Shown here in pieces: positions 1-8,019 of a DNA stretch of 17,419 nt; within the stretch, counting starts at the first letter, position 1, and every line of letters begins with the position of its first letter. The translations under genes and the position numbers were made by a program. This DNA comes from Flavobacterium psychrophilum. Its GTDB lineage: Bacteria > Bacteroidota > Bacteroidia > Flavobacteriales > Flavobacteriaceae. Where the stretch lies: the NCBI GenBank assembly GCA_945866505.1, contig CAMBHH010000060.1, positions 1-17,419 on the forward strand, in the 5' to 3' direction. The notes under the pieces were generated by a model. It did not search any database. It was not told where the DNA came from and saw only the letters and a program-made list of their open reading frames with translations.

Positions 1-2357
1 ACAAATCTTGAAGCTGTAGCAATTCTAATTCCAGAAGTATAAGTTGTAACTATAACTTGGTAATATTGATTTCCTACTGCAGTTGGTCTAGAACCTGGAA
101 CAGTGAAAGGGAAAGTACCATAAAAAGCTGTTGTAGGAGATCCTACCACCGTACCCATATTCAACAAGTTTACACCTGTAGGCAATTCCCATACATAAGA
201 TCTTGCAGCAGCAACTGGAGTTGCAGTTAGTGTTAACGGAGTTGTTTGACCCATATACTTAGCAAAACTAGTTACAGCAGGAGCTATACCACTAGTAGGT
301 ACTGGTAATAAAGCATCAGTCATTTTGATAGCTGTAGGTGCAGCAGGTAAAACAGCTGTAATAGCTAATGTTTTAATAGCACCACCACAACCACCGCCAT
401 TAACTGCCTGAACACCAATATTTCCAATTTTTAATAAACCAGAAGCAACGTTATTGTAGTTTACAACAATTGTATTTGTTCCTTGGCCAGAAATAATGTT
501 AGCTCCTAATGGAACCGACCATAAGTAAGAAGCCACACCTGCTTCAGCTGAAGCTGGTACAGTATAAGTTAATTCAGTTGTAGTTCCTACATAAGGACCA
601 ACAGCAGCAGTAGCAACAGAACCGCCAACAGTCAAAGTACTTGTGATTGTTCCTAAAGCAACAAGCGGAGATGCTGTAACTGTTACTGTTATTTCAGCAG
701 CAGCACTTAACAATCCGTTAGCATCAACTTCACGAACATAATATTTTTTTGAACCTACTGTTGAAGTAGAAGGAACAGGAGCAACTGTATAAGGCGCAAC
801 ATTAGTATTAACAGTTGCTAACGGAAGCGCAGCAGTAGTAAACCATCTTAATGAAACTCCATTTGAAGTTAATTCAGCATTCAATGCAGGCGCAACAACC
901 CCTTTACAATAAGATTTATTACTTACACGAGGAGCAGTTCCTTCAACAATAAATCCGGACAAAGATGCATCAGTAAAGTCAGCGTTTTCTGTAGCTGCAC
1001 TTAAAGCAACAGGTCTGTAATCTAGATTTGTATAAGTTGTAGCAGAAGTTAAATCGTAAGGTTTAGTTAACAATGTAGTATTTGTAGCGAAAGCTGTGTT
1101 CCCGCTAGCAGCAAACCAAGCGTTAACAGCGTCAGTTGTTGGAGTAGAAGAAGAAGTTGTATTTACTGATGCGAAAGTTGCAGCAGTTGGACCAACAAGG
1201 ATATTGTTTTTGAATTTCAATTTATCAGCAACCGCAGCAGCATTTGAAGAAAGACTTTCTATTACTAAACCTTTTTTGAAATCTAAAAAGATTGAGTTAA
1301 ATATTTTTGGTTGTGCAGCTCTTCTCAAACGCAACGCTTTGTCGTGTAATGAATTTGCTGTTACAAAACCACCAGAACCATTAGGACGTGCATTTGGTCC
1401 GATGCAAGTTATGTTTGTGAATATAGCAGATGTAAAATCACCATAACCTTGACCTGTAGGAGCAGCAGCAGGATTAGTATCTGAACCAGCTGCATTATTG
1501 TCCACTTCAAAAGCTTCTGAAGTAGAGATGTCAGCCGCTAGTGGATCTTTAATTGATAATCCAAACTGAATAATTCCTTTGAATCCATTATCAACGTCCC
1601 AATCATCATCTAAACCATTGAAAGCGATAAGGTGTTTACAATCTACAGAACCTCCGAACCATTCGAAAGAGTCATCATTAGAATAGGATACTTGTACATA
1701 ATCGATTGTAGTACCTTTTCCTACAGCACCCAAAGTCAAACCGTTAAGCTCATTGTTAGGAGCAAAAACATAACCAGCGAACTCAATTCTAACATATTTC
1801 AAAGAACCTGAATTGTCATTATCATCAGGAGTAAGACCACCACCAAATTCAGTGTTGATGTTTTGAGATATACCTTCAATATAATTTACTCCATTGTTAA
1901 TGTTGTATCTTGCTTTTCCTAGCATAACAATTCCGCCCCAGTCACCTCTGTTTCTTGCACCTGCACTATTTTTAGATGTAAAAACGATTGGTTCAGCAAG
2001 TGTACCGTTAGCAATTAATTTAGCACCTCTAGTAATAACCAAAGCAGAAGCTGCAGCGTTACTTCTAATAACAGTACCAGCCTGAATAGTTAAAGTGGCA
2101 TTGTTTCTTACAGTGATCAAGCGTGTTAATTCATACACTTTGTCTTTTGTCCAAGTTACGTTAGCGGTAATGTCTGCGGTAACTGCAGTTGTAACAGCGC
2201 CATAAGCAGCATTGTTAGGATCGAAATTTGTCCAGGTGTCTGTCCACATTGCTGTTGGAGCTGGAGCAAAAGCGCCTCTGTAAGAAGTACGCTGAATTTG
2301 TGCCATTGCAAAGTTGCAAACTAATGCGAACATTGCAATCAAAGAAATTTTTTTCAT
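1..2357 (-). CDS. Secreted beta-helix / Ig-like repeat surface protein, C-terminus cut by window edge
   Basis: The frame is open from ATG at 2357 to the window edge, giving about 785 residues without a stop. A signal peptide ends near residue 19 (…NFAMA|QIQ). Residues about 50-450 have the look of a parallel beta-helix: runs such as VRNNATLTIQAGTVI, then GDWGGIVMLG, then DDSFEWFGG and a DDDWDVDNGF acidic segment. This type of protein is common in Bacteroidetes beside TonB receptors. From about residue 470 there are Ig/PKD-like modules, including paired SYLWSVP (about 611) and SYVWELP (about 719) segments. Composition is rich in Ala, Thr and Val, as usual for secreted adhesin-like proteins. 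A type IX secretion C-terminal domain would be expected but lies outside the window. It has its own promoter and lies downstream of the TonB receptor/GH1-like pair. The ligand is unknown, and names such as 'multidrug transporter' sometimes attached to such proteins are not supported. Confidence 0.85.
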   Translation of the reverse strand, partial: MKKISLIAMFALVCNFAMAQIQRTSYRGAFAPAPTAMWTDTWTNFDPNNAAYGAVTTAVTADITANVTWTKDKVYELTRLITVRNNATLTIQAGTVIRSNAAASALVITRGAKLIANGTLAEPIVFTSKNSAGARNRGDWGGIVMLGKARYNINNGVNYIEGISQNINTEFGGGLTPDDNDNSGSLKYVRIEFAGYVFAPNNELNGLTLGAVGKGTTIDYVQVSYSNDDSFEWFGGSVDCKHLIAFNGLDDDWDVDNGFKGIIQFGLSIKDPLAADISTSEAFEVDNNAAGSDTNPAAAPTGQGYGDFTSAIFTNITCIGPNARPNGSGGFVTANSLHDKALRLRRAAQPKIFNSIFLDFKKGLVIESLSSNAAAVADKLKFKNNILVGPTAATFASVNTTSSSTPTTDAVNAWFAASGNTAFATNTTLLTKPYDLTSATTYTNLDYRPVALSAATENADFTDASLSGFIVEGTAPRVSNKSYCKGVVAPALNAELTSNGVSLRWFTTAALPLATVNTNVAPYTVAPVPSTSTVGSKKYYVREVDANGLLSAAAEITVTVTASPLVALGTITSTLTVGGSVATAAVGPYVGTTTELTYTVPASAEAGVASYLWSVPLGANIISGQGTNTIVVNYNNVASGLLKIGNIGVQAVNGGGCGGAIKTLAITAVLPAAPTAIKMTDALLPVPTSGIAPAVTSFAKYMGQTTPLTLTATPVAAARSYVWELPTGVNLLNMGTVVGSPTTAFYGTFPFTVPGSRPTAVGNQYYQVIVTTYTSGIRIATASRF

Positions 2358-2385
2358 TGTTTAGATTGTTTTATGTTAAACAGGG

Positions 2386-2418
2386 CAAATTTATATCTAA
2401 GAATGAAATTGGATGCAA
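2386..2418 (-). promoter_or_regulatory. Promoter of the beta-helix surface protein gene
   Basis: On the minus strand there is a perfect Bacteroidetes -7 element TAAATTTG (2393-2386) with a TTG -33 element (2418-2416) and a 22-bp spacer. Transcription would start about 25 bases before the ATG at 2357. Spacing is at the long end of the usual range. This indicates that the gene is transcribed separately from the GH1-like gene upstream of it. Confidence 0.6.
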
Positions 2419-2458
2419 AGTTAAAATCAAATTAATACTACTTTTAAGTTAACGAATT

Positions 2459-2487
2459 GTTACCAATATTAATAAATAGTTACCAAT
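2459..2487. repeat. Direct repeats GTTACCAAT spaced 20 bp (possible activator site)
   Basis: GTTACCAAT occurs at 2459-2467 and again at 2479-2487, exactly 20 bp apart, about two helical turns. A third related copy, sharing the 10-mer TACCAATCTA with the second, lies at 2627-2636 inside a small dyad (TTCTAG at 2621-2626, CTAGAA at 2634-2639). The pair sits 41-70 bp upstream of the -33 element of the beta-helix gene. Regulatory function is inferred from spacing and position only. The rest of the 380-bp gap (2358-2737) is AT-rich, and I see no gene in it. Confidence 0.4.
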
Positions 2488-2737
2488 CTAATTTGTTTCA
2501 TTTTTTTTTCTTATCGGAAAAACTGTTTTTGGATACTAAAAAGGTTGTTTTCGGTTTTTTATGACTTTAGTGCCTATTGGAAAGATCATAAAAAAGAACA
2601 GAAAATATTTTTTAATTTTTTTCTAGTACCAATCTAGAATAGTGATGAATTAAACCAAGAAGTCTTACAGTCTTTCACGATCAAAAATTAAAAATGCTAA
2701 TAGAAAAGTAACATTTAATTTTTTAAAAATTTTATTT

Positions 2738-3955
2738 TTAAGTAGTAACAAAATAACCATTGACTTTTCCACCAGTTTGATTGGCAAGAGCAATTTGTTG
2801 TAAAAAGGATAAAAGATTGTATTCCCTTTTAATATCTATTTCGGGATTCAAAATATTCTGATCTACACTAGAAGAAATGATTTTGTTCAGAAAAATCTTT
2901 TTTACGCCCTCATACTTGCTGTACTTTTTAACGATAAGATAGGTTAATTCATGATAAATCTGTGGACTAAAATAATTTTTTTTAACTCTAAGACTATCAT
3001 ATTGAATAATTTTAGCATTTAAATACGGAACGAATAAATTATGAGATACTACTTCCCTGGTGCAATTTTGCAAACCAATAAAATCAAAATCAACCTTAAT
3101 CAAATCATCATCGCCAGGAAGTGTGTATTTAGAAATATTTTTTAAAAAAGGCAAGGTTTTTATTGGATATCCAAATCCAAGTGCGGGTTCTATGAACACA
3201 CGATTTAATAAAGCATCTATTCGCTCCACCGCTTTCAAATCTTTATCATTGTAAGAAATGGGAATAACATAATTGCAAGATAAAAAAGTTCCAACTTGAA
3301 CTTCTTTTTTAATTTGTTTTATTTTTCTAAAACTAATCGATTGGCAAAGTAGGGTATGATGCAAAGAGGATAAAAAGGTATTTACGCTATTTTTTCCAGA
3401 AGGATATATCTTCAAAAAGTCACTCGCGCCAGTAAAAACTGACGGCTCGTTGAATACAATCCAATGGTTTACTTTTTCTTTAAACGCATTTACACAAATG
3501 TGCACATAGTTTTCAAACCAAGTTAACATTTCCCGATTAGACCAGCCCCCTTTATTTTTTAGTGCGTTTGGCAGATGTGAATCATAAAGAGTTACAAATG
3601 GAATAATTTCATTTTCGACACAAATGTCAAGAATAGCATTGTAAAATACTATGGCCTCACAGTTGATTTCGCCAATTCCTAGTGGAAGAATTCTGGACCA
3701 AGATAAAGAGAATCTAAAATTACAAATCTCAGATTCTTTAATCAATCTAATATCTTCTTTGTAGCGTGTTAATTCGGCTTTATAAAAAGAAGTATAATCC
3801 TCTGAAGGTGGATTGATGTTATTAAAAAATAAGGTAGAATCTATTGTTTTATTGATGTTATATTGAATAGAAGACGACATCCCTAAAAAAAAATCAGCTC
3901 CAAAATTGTGCGAACTTATAAGCGATAAATTACTTTTTAAATCTTCTAGCCCCAC
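2738..3955 (-). CDS. Degenerate glycoside hydrolase family 1 homologue, probably catalytically inactive
   Basis: The GH1 TIM-barrel fold is recognisable: FFLGMSSS (22-29), YKEDIRLIKE (65-74), FRFSLSWSRILPLG (80-93), PFVTLY (119-124), KGGWSNRE (135-142), WIVFNEPS (165-172), HH (199-200), DFIGL (291-295), GYF (400-402). The acid/base Glu is kept (E170 in FNEP). The usual YITENG nucleophile segment reads KIFLNKII (353-360) and has no Glu. The conserved YHWDLP becomes YDSHLP (124-129), losing the sugar-binding His, and NYYT becomes QNCT (296-299), losing the active-site Tyr. The protein stops right after the GYF strand, so the WSL.DNFEW sugar-binding end is missing (405 aa against a usual 440-480). 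There is no signal peptide, and seven Cys fit a cytoplasmic location. The start is GTG, 9 bp after the TonB receptor stop, so the two are probably co-transcribed. The intact long frame argues for a selected, non-hydrolytic role such as sugar binding. Residual or unusual activity cannot be excluded. Confidence 0.8.
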   Translation of the reverse strand: MGLEDLKSNLSLISSHNFGADFFLGMSSSIQYNINKTIDSTLFFNNINPPSEDYTSFYKAELTRYKEDIRLIKESEICNFRFSLSWSRILPLGIGEINCEAIVFYNAILDICVENEIIPFVTLYDSHLPNALKNKGGWSNREMLTWFENYVHICVNAFKEKVNHWIVFNEPSVFTGASDFLKIYPSGKNSVNTFLSSLHHTLLCQSISFRKIKQIKKEVQVGTFLSCNYVIPISYNDKDLKAVERIDALLNRVFIEPALGFGYPIKTLPFLKNISKYTLPGDDDLIKVDFDFIGLQNCTREVVSHNLFVPYLNAKIIQYDSLRVKKNYFSPQIYHELTYLIVKKYSKYEGVKKIFLNKIISSSVDQNILNPEIDIKREYNLLSFLQQIALANQTGGKVNGYFVTT

Positions 3956-3964
3956 TTAAATTAA

Positions 3965-6877
3965 TTAAAAATTATAAGTTGCTGACAAAGATATAGATCT
4001 TCCAAATTTCTGAATCCAAAATAGGTCATCGTCTACGGCATTGTAGCCATCTTGATAGTGGAAGTCTCCTGTAAAAATACCGTTAGCTAAGGTTTCTAAA
4101 GTACCGTACTCAGCAGTATTTTTATATTGATTTTGATAAAAAATCAAATCTTGAGCCAATAGGTTTTGGATATTTAGCTTTAATTCTAATTTATTCTTTA
4201 GGAAAGATTGTGCTATTTGTAAATCTAAAAAAGTTCTGCCTTTTTCCCATATTGCAGGATCATTTTCACTTGATGCAAATGCAATTCTATTCCCAGCCCT
4301 ATTAATATTTGCTGAAATAGTCAACCCGTTGTCCTTATTCATATATTGCAATCCTGCATTGAATACATAAGGCGATTGTCCTTGCATTGTTCTGCTCGTT
4401 TCTGGATTTGCACCATTAATACCTGTTACATCTGCTGTGGATTTTATAATCGCTGTGTTTGAAAATAAAGTCAAATCATCAAATAATGAAGTGTTTTCAG
4501 ACGTAAATATCGAACTTAGCAATACTCTAAACTCTAACTCAACACCAGAATTTATTGCACTGTTTGCATTGGCATAACTAATGGTGTTGTTTATGGCTTG
4601 CTGAATGATTTCTATTGGATTTTCAAATTTTTTCCTAAAATAGGACATTGTAAACAACTGTCCTTTTGCCGGATAAAATTCGTAACGGAAATCATAATTT
4701 TGTATGGAAGCTCTCTTTAAATTTGGATTTCCTTGAGTAAAAAACTGTGTTGTAAAATCATAAAATCCAAAAGGAGCAAGTTCTCTATATTCAGGCCTGT
4801 TTAAGGTTTGAGAATAACTCAATCGCAAGTTTTGTTTGCTATTGATAGAAAATATTAAATTAGCAGAAGGCAAAACATCAACTTTCTTAACATTAAGATC
4901 AACAACACCTTCTGTTTGGGTATCTGCGTTTAAAGTTTGTACAAAGTCTTCGACGCGAACTCCCCAAATTAATCTAAATTTTTTATAACGGTTGTCTAGC
5001 ATGACGTAAGCAGCATTCAATTTAGAACCCGCAATATAACTATCTTCTTTTTTGGTGTACTCATACAAGGTAAAACCATTTTTACCAGATGGAAGTAATC
5101 CCATATTTTCCGCTTTAAAAATAGTTGCATTCGGAAGATACTCTAATTCTCGATCATATTCAACACCAGATGTTTGATATTGGCTGTAAAAAAATTGTCT
5201 TGCAGAGAAATCTCTTTCTCGATTTTGAATAAAACCTCCCAACTTTAGTTCGTTGCTGAGTGCTTTCCCTATCTCAAATTTTTTAGATATATCAAATTTA
5301 CCTCCAGAACTTGATTCTTTATTTTCTGAAAAAAACATACCGCCGGCATAATCAGAACTATTACCTGGAGCACCAACAAGAGCACGTGGAGATGTTTCTT
5401 TTGGGTCACTACTGCTAGGATCTGCGATGATGTAAACGTTTCTTCTTAAATTTGGGATTGTTCGCTGAATGTTACTGTAAAAGCCAGACCACGATACTTT
5501 AATTTTTGGTTTTGTAAAGTAATGTTCTCCATTTAATTGTCCTGAATATATAATGTTACTTGTAAACCATCTGACATCGGAATTGATAACTCGTGGATCA
5601 TTCACATCGTTTTTACCAGTTCTCTCTACTACTAAGTCATTAGAGTTAATACTCAAAATATTTTTAAAAAAGATACTATTATTTTCATTAAACTTCATAG
5701 TAAAATTAGCTAATGAACCTGTTAGCACTTGCTGACTATAATTATTGTCATTTTTAGTTTCTAGTAATACTGATGGCAAACTTTGATTTGAATCGTCCCA
5801 TTTATTTCGACTAATTTCATTATAATTATTAGTTAAGCTGTGCGATAATGAGAACACAACCCCAAGAACTTTTTCTCCAAAATCAAAATGGTGACCTATA
5901 GAATATTGGAAAGAAGTATTTGGATTAAACTTGGAGTTATTTATTTTCCAATCGTACTCAAAAGTTTTGGCAATAGCAGCAGCTTCGGGTTTACCATTTA
6001 AAGCTTGAAAATCTTTAGTGCTCGGAACAGTAGGCGCTAAATCGCGGGTTCCATTATCAAAACCCAACCAATCTGTTTTGCTACCTTCATAAGTTTTTTG
6101 ATTTTTATAAGTTGTTACTGTATTGTAACCCTGACCAACTGTAATTGACTGAAAATTTTTGTCAGGAACCGATTTCGTGTTGATTTGAATTACGCCTCCT
6201 ACAAACTCACCGGGCATATCTGGGGAAGCCGTTTTGGTGATTATTAAATTATCTAACATATTTGCCGGGAAAATATCAAATGAAAAAGCTTTCCTGTCTG
6301 ACTCTGAACTTGGTAATGGAGCGCCATTAAGCGATGCAAAATTGTATCTGTCATTCAAACCTCTAATAACAACAAACTTGTTATCTTGAATACTCACCCC
6401 ACTTATTCTTTTTAAAACGTCCGAGGTTGTTTTGTCTGGAGTACGCTTCATGCTTTCGGCTGAAATACCATCAGAAACCGTAATACTATTTTTTTGGGCA
6501 ACCAACAATGATTTTATAGATTCTGCTTTGGCTTTAGTTCTGGTGATCACCACTTCTTTAAGCTCATTTTTGACCTCAGCAAGTGTAGTATTTAAATACG
6601 TGATTTCATTGTTTTTAGTTATTACTTCTGATATAATCTTAGGTGAATAACCAATAAACGAGAACTCCACTTCATAACTACCAGCTGGAACATTCCTGAA
6701 AACGAATTTTCCTTCTGAATCAGTAGTAGTACTAAATTTTAATGATTTAATAAGTATGTTTACACCAGGTAAATTACTTCCATTGGCGTCATCTACAACT
6801 GAACCACTTATCGAACCGTTTTGACCAAAAAAACTTTGAGAAATTAAAAATATAATTGAGATGTAAAAAAACTTCAT
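3965..6877 (-). CDS. TonB-dependent outer membrane receptor with carboxypeptidase-D-like N-terminal domain
   Basis: A 970-residue receptor that should import a ligand across the outer membrane using TonB energy. A signal peptide ends near residue 18 (SFFG|QNG). Residues about 22-104 form the carboxypeptidase-D regulatory-like domain (ISGSVVDDANGSNLPGVNI, then FIGYSPK). A TonB-box-like KEVVIT lies at 107-112. The plug runs from about 130 to 235 (VLKRISGVSI, VIRGLNDRYN, MPGEFVGGVIQI). The rest is the barrel, ending in the aromatic C-terminus SATYNF typical of Bam-assembled proteins. No SusD-like lipoprotein is adjacent, so this is not a standard SusCD pair. The next gene, 9 bp downstream, is the GH1-like protein, which hints at a carbohydrate or glycoside ligand. 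That is inference; siderophore, peptide or phosphate-related ligands remain possible. Confidence 0.93.
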   Translation of the reverse strand: MKFFYISIIFLISQSFFGQNGSISGSVVDDANGSNLPGVNILIKSLKFSTTTDSEGKFVFRNVPAGSYEVEFSFIGYSPKIISEVITKNNEITYLNTTLAEVKNELKEVVITRTKAKAESIKSLLVAQKNSITVSDGISAESMKRTPDKTTSDVLKRISGVSIQDNKFVVIRGLNDRYNFASLNGAPLPSSESDRKAFSFDIFPANMLDNLIITKTASPDMPGEFVGGVIQINTKSVPDKNFQSITVGQGYNTVTTYKNQKTYEGSKTDWLGFDNGTRDLAPTVPSTKDFQALNGKPEAAAIAKTFEYDWKINNSKFNPNTSFQYSIGHHFDFGEKVLGVVFSLSHSLTNNYNEISRNKWDDSNQSLPSVLLETKNDNNYSQQVLTGSLANFTMKFNENNSIFFKNILSINSNDLVVERTGKNDVNDPRVINSDVRWFTSNIIYSGQLNGEHYFTKPKIKVSWSGFYSNIQRTIPNLRRNVYIIADPSSSDPKETSPRALVGAPGNSSDYAGGMFFSENKESSSGGKFDISKKFEIGKALSNELKLGGFIQNRERDFSARQFFYSQYQTSGVEYDRELEYLPNATIFKAENMGLLPSGKNGFTLYEYTKKEDSYIAGSKLNAAYVMLDNRYKKFRLIWGVRVEDFVQTLNADTQTEGVVDLNVKKVDVLPSANLIFSINSKQNLRLSYSQTLNRPEYRELAPFGFYDFTTQFFTQGNPNLKRASIQNYDFRYEFYPAKGQLFTMSYFRKKFENPIEIIQQAINNTISYANANSAINSGVELEFRVLLSSIFTSENTSLFDDLTLFSNTAIIKSTADVTGINGANPETSRTMQGQSPYVFNAGLQYMNKDNGLTISANINRAGNRIAFASSENDPAIWEKGRTFLDLQIAQSFLKNKLELKLNIQNLLAQDLIFYQNQYKNTAEYGTLETLANGIFTGDFHYQDGYNAVDDDLFWIQKFGRSISLSATYNF

Positions 6878-6894
6878 TATTGCTTTTTTTTAAA

Positions 6895-6927
6895 TTTATC
6901 GGCAAATTAAATGAAAAAACCGATAAA
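6895..6927. promoter_or_regulatory. Perfect 8-bp dyad overlapping the TonB receptor promoter (candidate operator)
   Basis: TTTATCGG at 6895-6902 and its exact complement CCGATAAA at 6920-6927 are separated by 17 bases. The dyad overlaps the candidate -7 element of the receptor gene and ends 18 bp before its ATG. It could be a repressor operator or a leader hairpin. Without sister sites the choice is open. Confidence 0.45.
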
Positions 6928-6950
6928 GTATGTTAACTTAAAATTAACAA
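6923..6950 (-). promoter_or_regulatory. Candidate promoter of the TonB receptor / GH1-like operon
   Basis: On the minus strand TTG (6950-6948) is followed after 17 bp by TACTTTAT (6930-6923), an imperfect match to TAnnTTTG. The start would fall about 40 bases before the ATG, inside the dyad at 6895-6927. The remaining part of the 303-bp divergent region (6951-7141) is AT-rich and holds no gene. Confidence 0.35.
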
Positions 6951-7141
6951 TTTATTACAATTAATATTGAACTCTTAACATTACATTTAATTAATTCGAT
7001 TGACAAGCGTTTAAACTTGAATTAATTTTGTTTTTTCTGACAATTTAACGATAAATCAGCTTTAAAAAAATTTAAAATGTAATAGAATGTTGGGAAATCG
7101 TTATATCTGCATGTTTACTTAACAATTATGAAATTAATTAT

Positions 7142-7149
7142 TATATTTG
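7142..7149 (+). promoter_or_regulatory. -7 element of the outer membrane beta-barrel gene
   Basis: TATATTTG is a perfect match to the Bacteroidetes -7 consensus TAnnTTTG and ends 31 bases before the ATG at 7181. No TTG is found at the expected -33 position, so the gene may need an activator or the promoter may be weak. Confidence 0.5.
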
Positions 7150-7180
7150 CGAAATAGTTTCAACCTTAATACCATTTTTT

Positions 7181-7912
7181 ATGCAAAGTAACAAACTTAT
7201 TATTCTATTTTTATTTATATTTAATATTGCCTTTTCACAGGAAAATAATGAAAGTTCAATAGTTGCTGATTCGAACAATAGCTCAAAAGATTCTACGAGA
7301 ACTAAGTTGAATTACGAAAAATGGATAATTGATGTAGGAACAGGATTTAGTAACGGTACAAGACCTTATACGGATGGATATTATACTAGTGTGAACAATC
7401 AATTATTTAATGGTTTTGTCTTAAATTGTTTTACAGTTGGAGCCAGACATAATTTATCTAAAATTATTGGCGTCAAAATGGATCTTGCTTTCGACAGATT
7501 TATCAATAGTAGCGATAATAGAAGCAAACAGTTTGAAGTAGCTCAATATCGGACCTCTTTTCAAGGACTTTTCAACCTTAATAGCTTAGTTGAAACTAAA
7601 AATGATAATCCAAGACTTAATTTTATTTTTCATGCTGGTATTCATTTTGCTATACTGCAACCAATAGAAGCAGACTATAATAAAAATGTTAGCAGCGGAG
7701 ATAATTATGCGGGATTTAATTTTGGTATTACACCTACTATAAGAATTTCCAAAAAAACGTCCGTTTTTGTTGATTTTACTTCTTTCAATAATTATGGACA
7801 AAATTTAACGTGGAACGGCAAACAGAATGTTAACGAAAGTAATAACTCCGTCGGAAATATGTATGCAGCTACTTTTGGATTGTCATTTACTTTAGATAAA
7901 AAACAAATGTAA
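7181..7912 (+). CDS. Small outer membrane beta-barrel protein, OmpA-barrel-like
   Basis: A 243-residue protein with a signal peptide ending near residue 19 (NIAFS|QEN). A Ser/Asn/Asp-rich linker covers residues about 21-42. The rest alternates amphipathic beta-strands with polar loops: WIIDVGTGFSNGT (48-60), VGARHNLSKIIGVKMDLAFDRF, LNFIFHAGIHFAI, AGFNFGITPTIRISKKTSVFVDF, MYAATFGLSFTLD. This fits an eight-stranded barrel of the OmpA N-terminal/OMP_b-brl type. There is no OmpA-like peptidoglycan-binding domain at the C-terminus, so the protein is barrel only. It is divergent from the TonB receptor, and the two share a 303-bp regulatory gap. Its specific function is unknown. Confidence 0.8.
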   Translation: MQSNKLIILFLFIFNIAFSQENNESSIVADSNNSSKDSTRTKLNYEKWIIDVGTGFSNGTRPYTDGYYTSVNNQLFNGFVLNCFTVGARHNLSKIIGVKMDLAFDRFINSSDNRSKQFEVAQYRTSFQGLFNLNSLVETKNDNPRLNFIFHAGIHFAILQPIEADYNKNVSSGDNYAGFNFGITPTIRISKKTSVFVDFTSFNNYGQNLTWNGKQNVNESNNSVGNMYAATFGLSFTLDKKQM

Positions 7913-7983
7913 AATAATAGAGGTTTGGTGTTTTTAAAAAACTACTGATTTTTAAAGGTTTACTAGTCAATAATAGTTGGTAT

Positions 7984-8017
7984 AAAAGTTGCAAGATTTA
8001 GTTCTTGCACCTTTTTT
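7984..8017. terminator. Bidirectional rho-independent terminator
   Basis: AAAAG-T-TGCAAG (7984-7995) pairs with CTTGCA-C-CTTTT (8004-8015) around an 8-nt loop, with one internal mismatch. T-runs flank it on both strands (TTTTTT on plus, TTTTATA on minus). It lies between the convergent barrel gene and antiporter gene, 2 bp from the antiporter stop codon. Confidence 0.75.
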
Positions 8018-8019
8018 AC

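Noticed and set aside
1096..2452. Plus-strand open frames of 63-116 codons at 1096, 1894 and 2228
   Set aside because: They lie opposite or across the 5' end of the beta-helix gene, have no RBS or family resemblance, and the minus frame is open for 785 codons.
2621..2639. TTCTAG-N7-CTAGAA dyad as a terminator of the GH1-like gene
   Set aside because: On the minus strand the stem is followed by an A-run, not a T-run, so it does not fit a rho-independent terminator.
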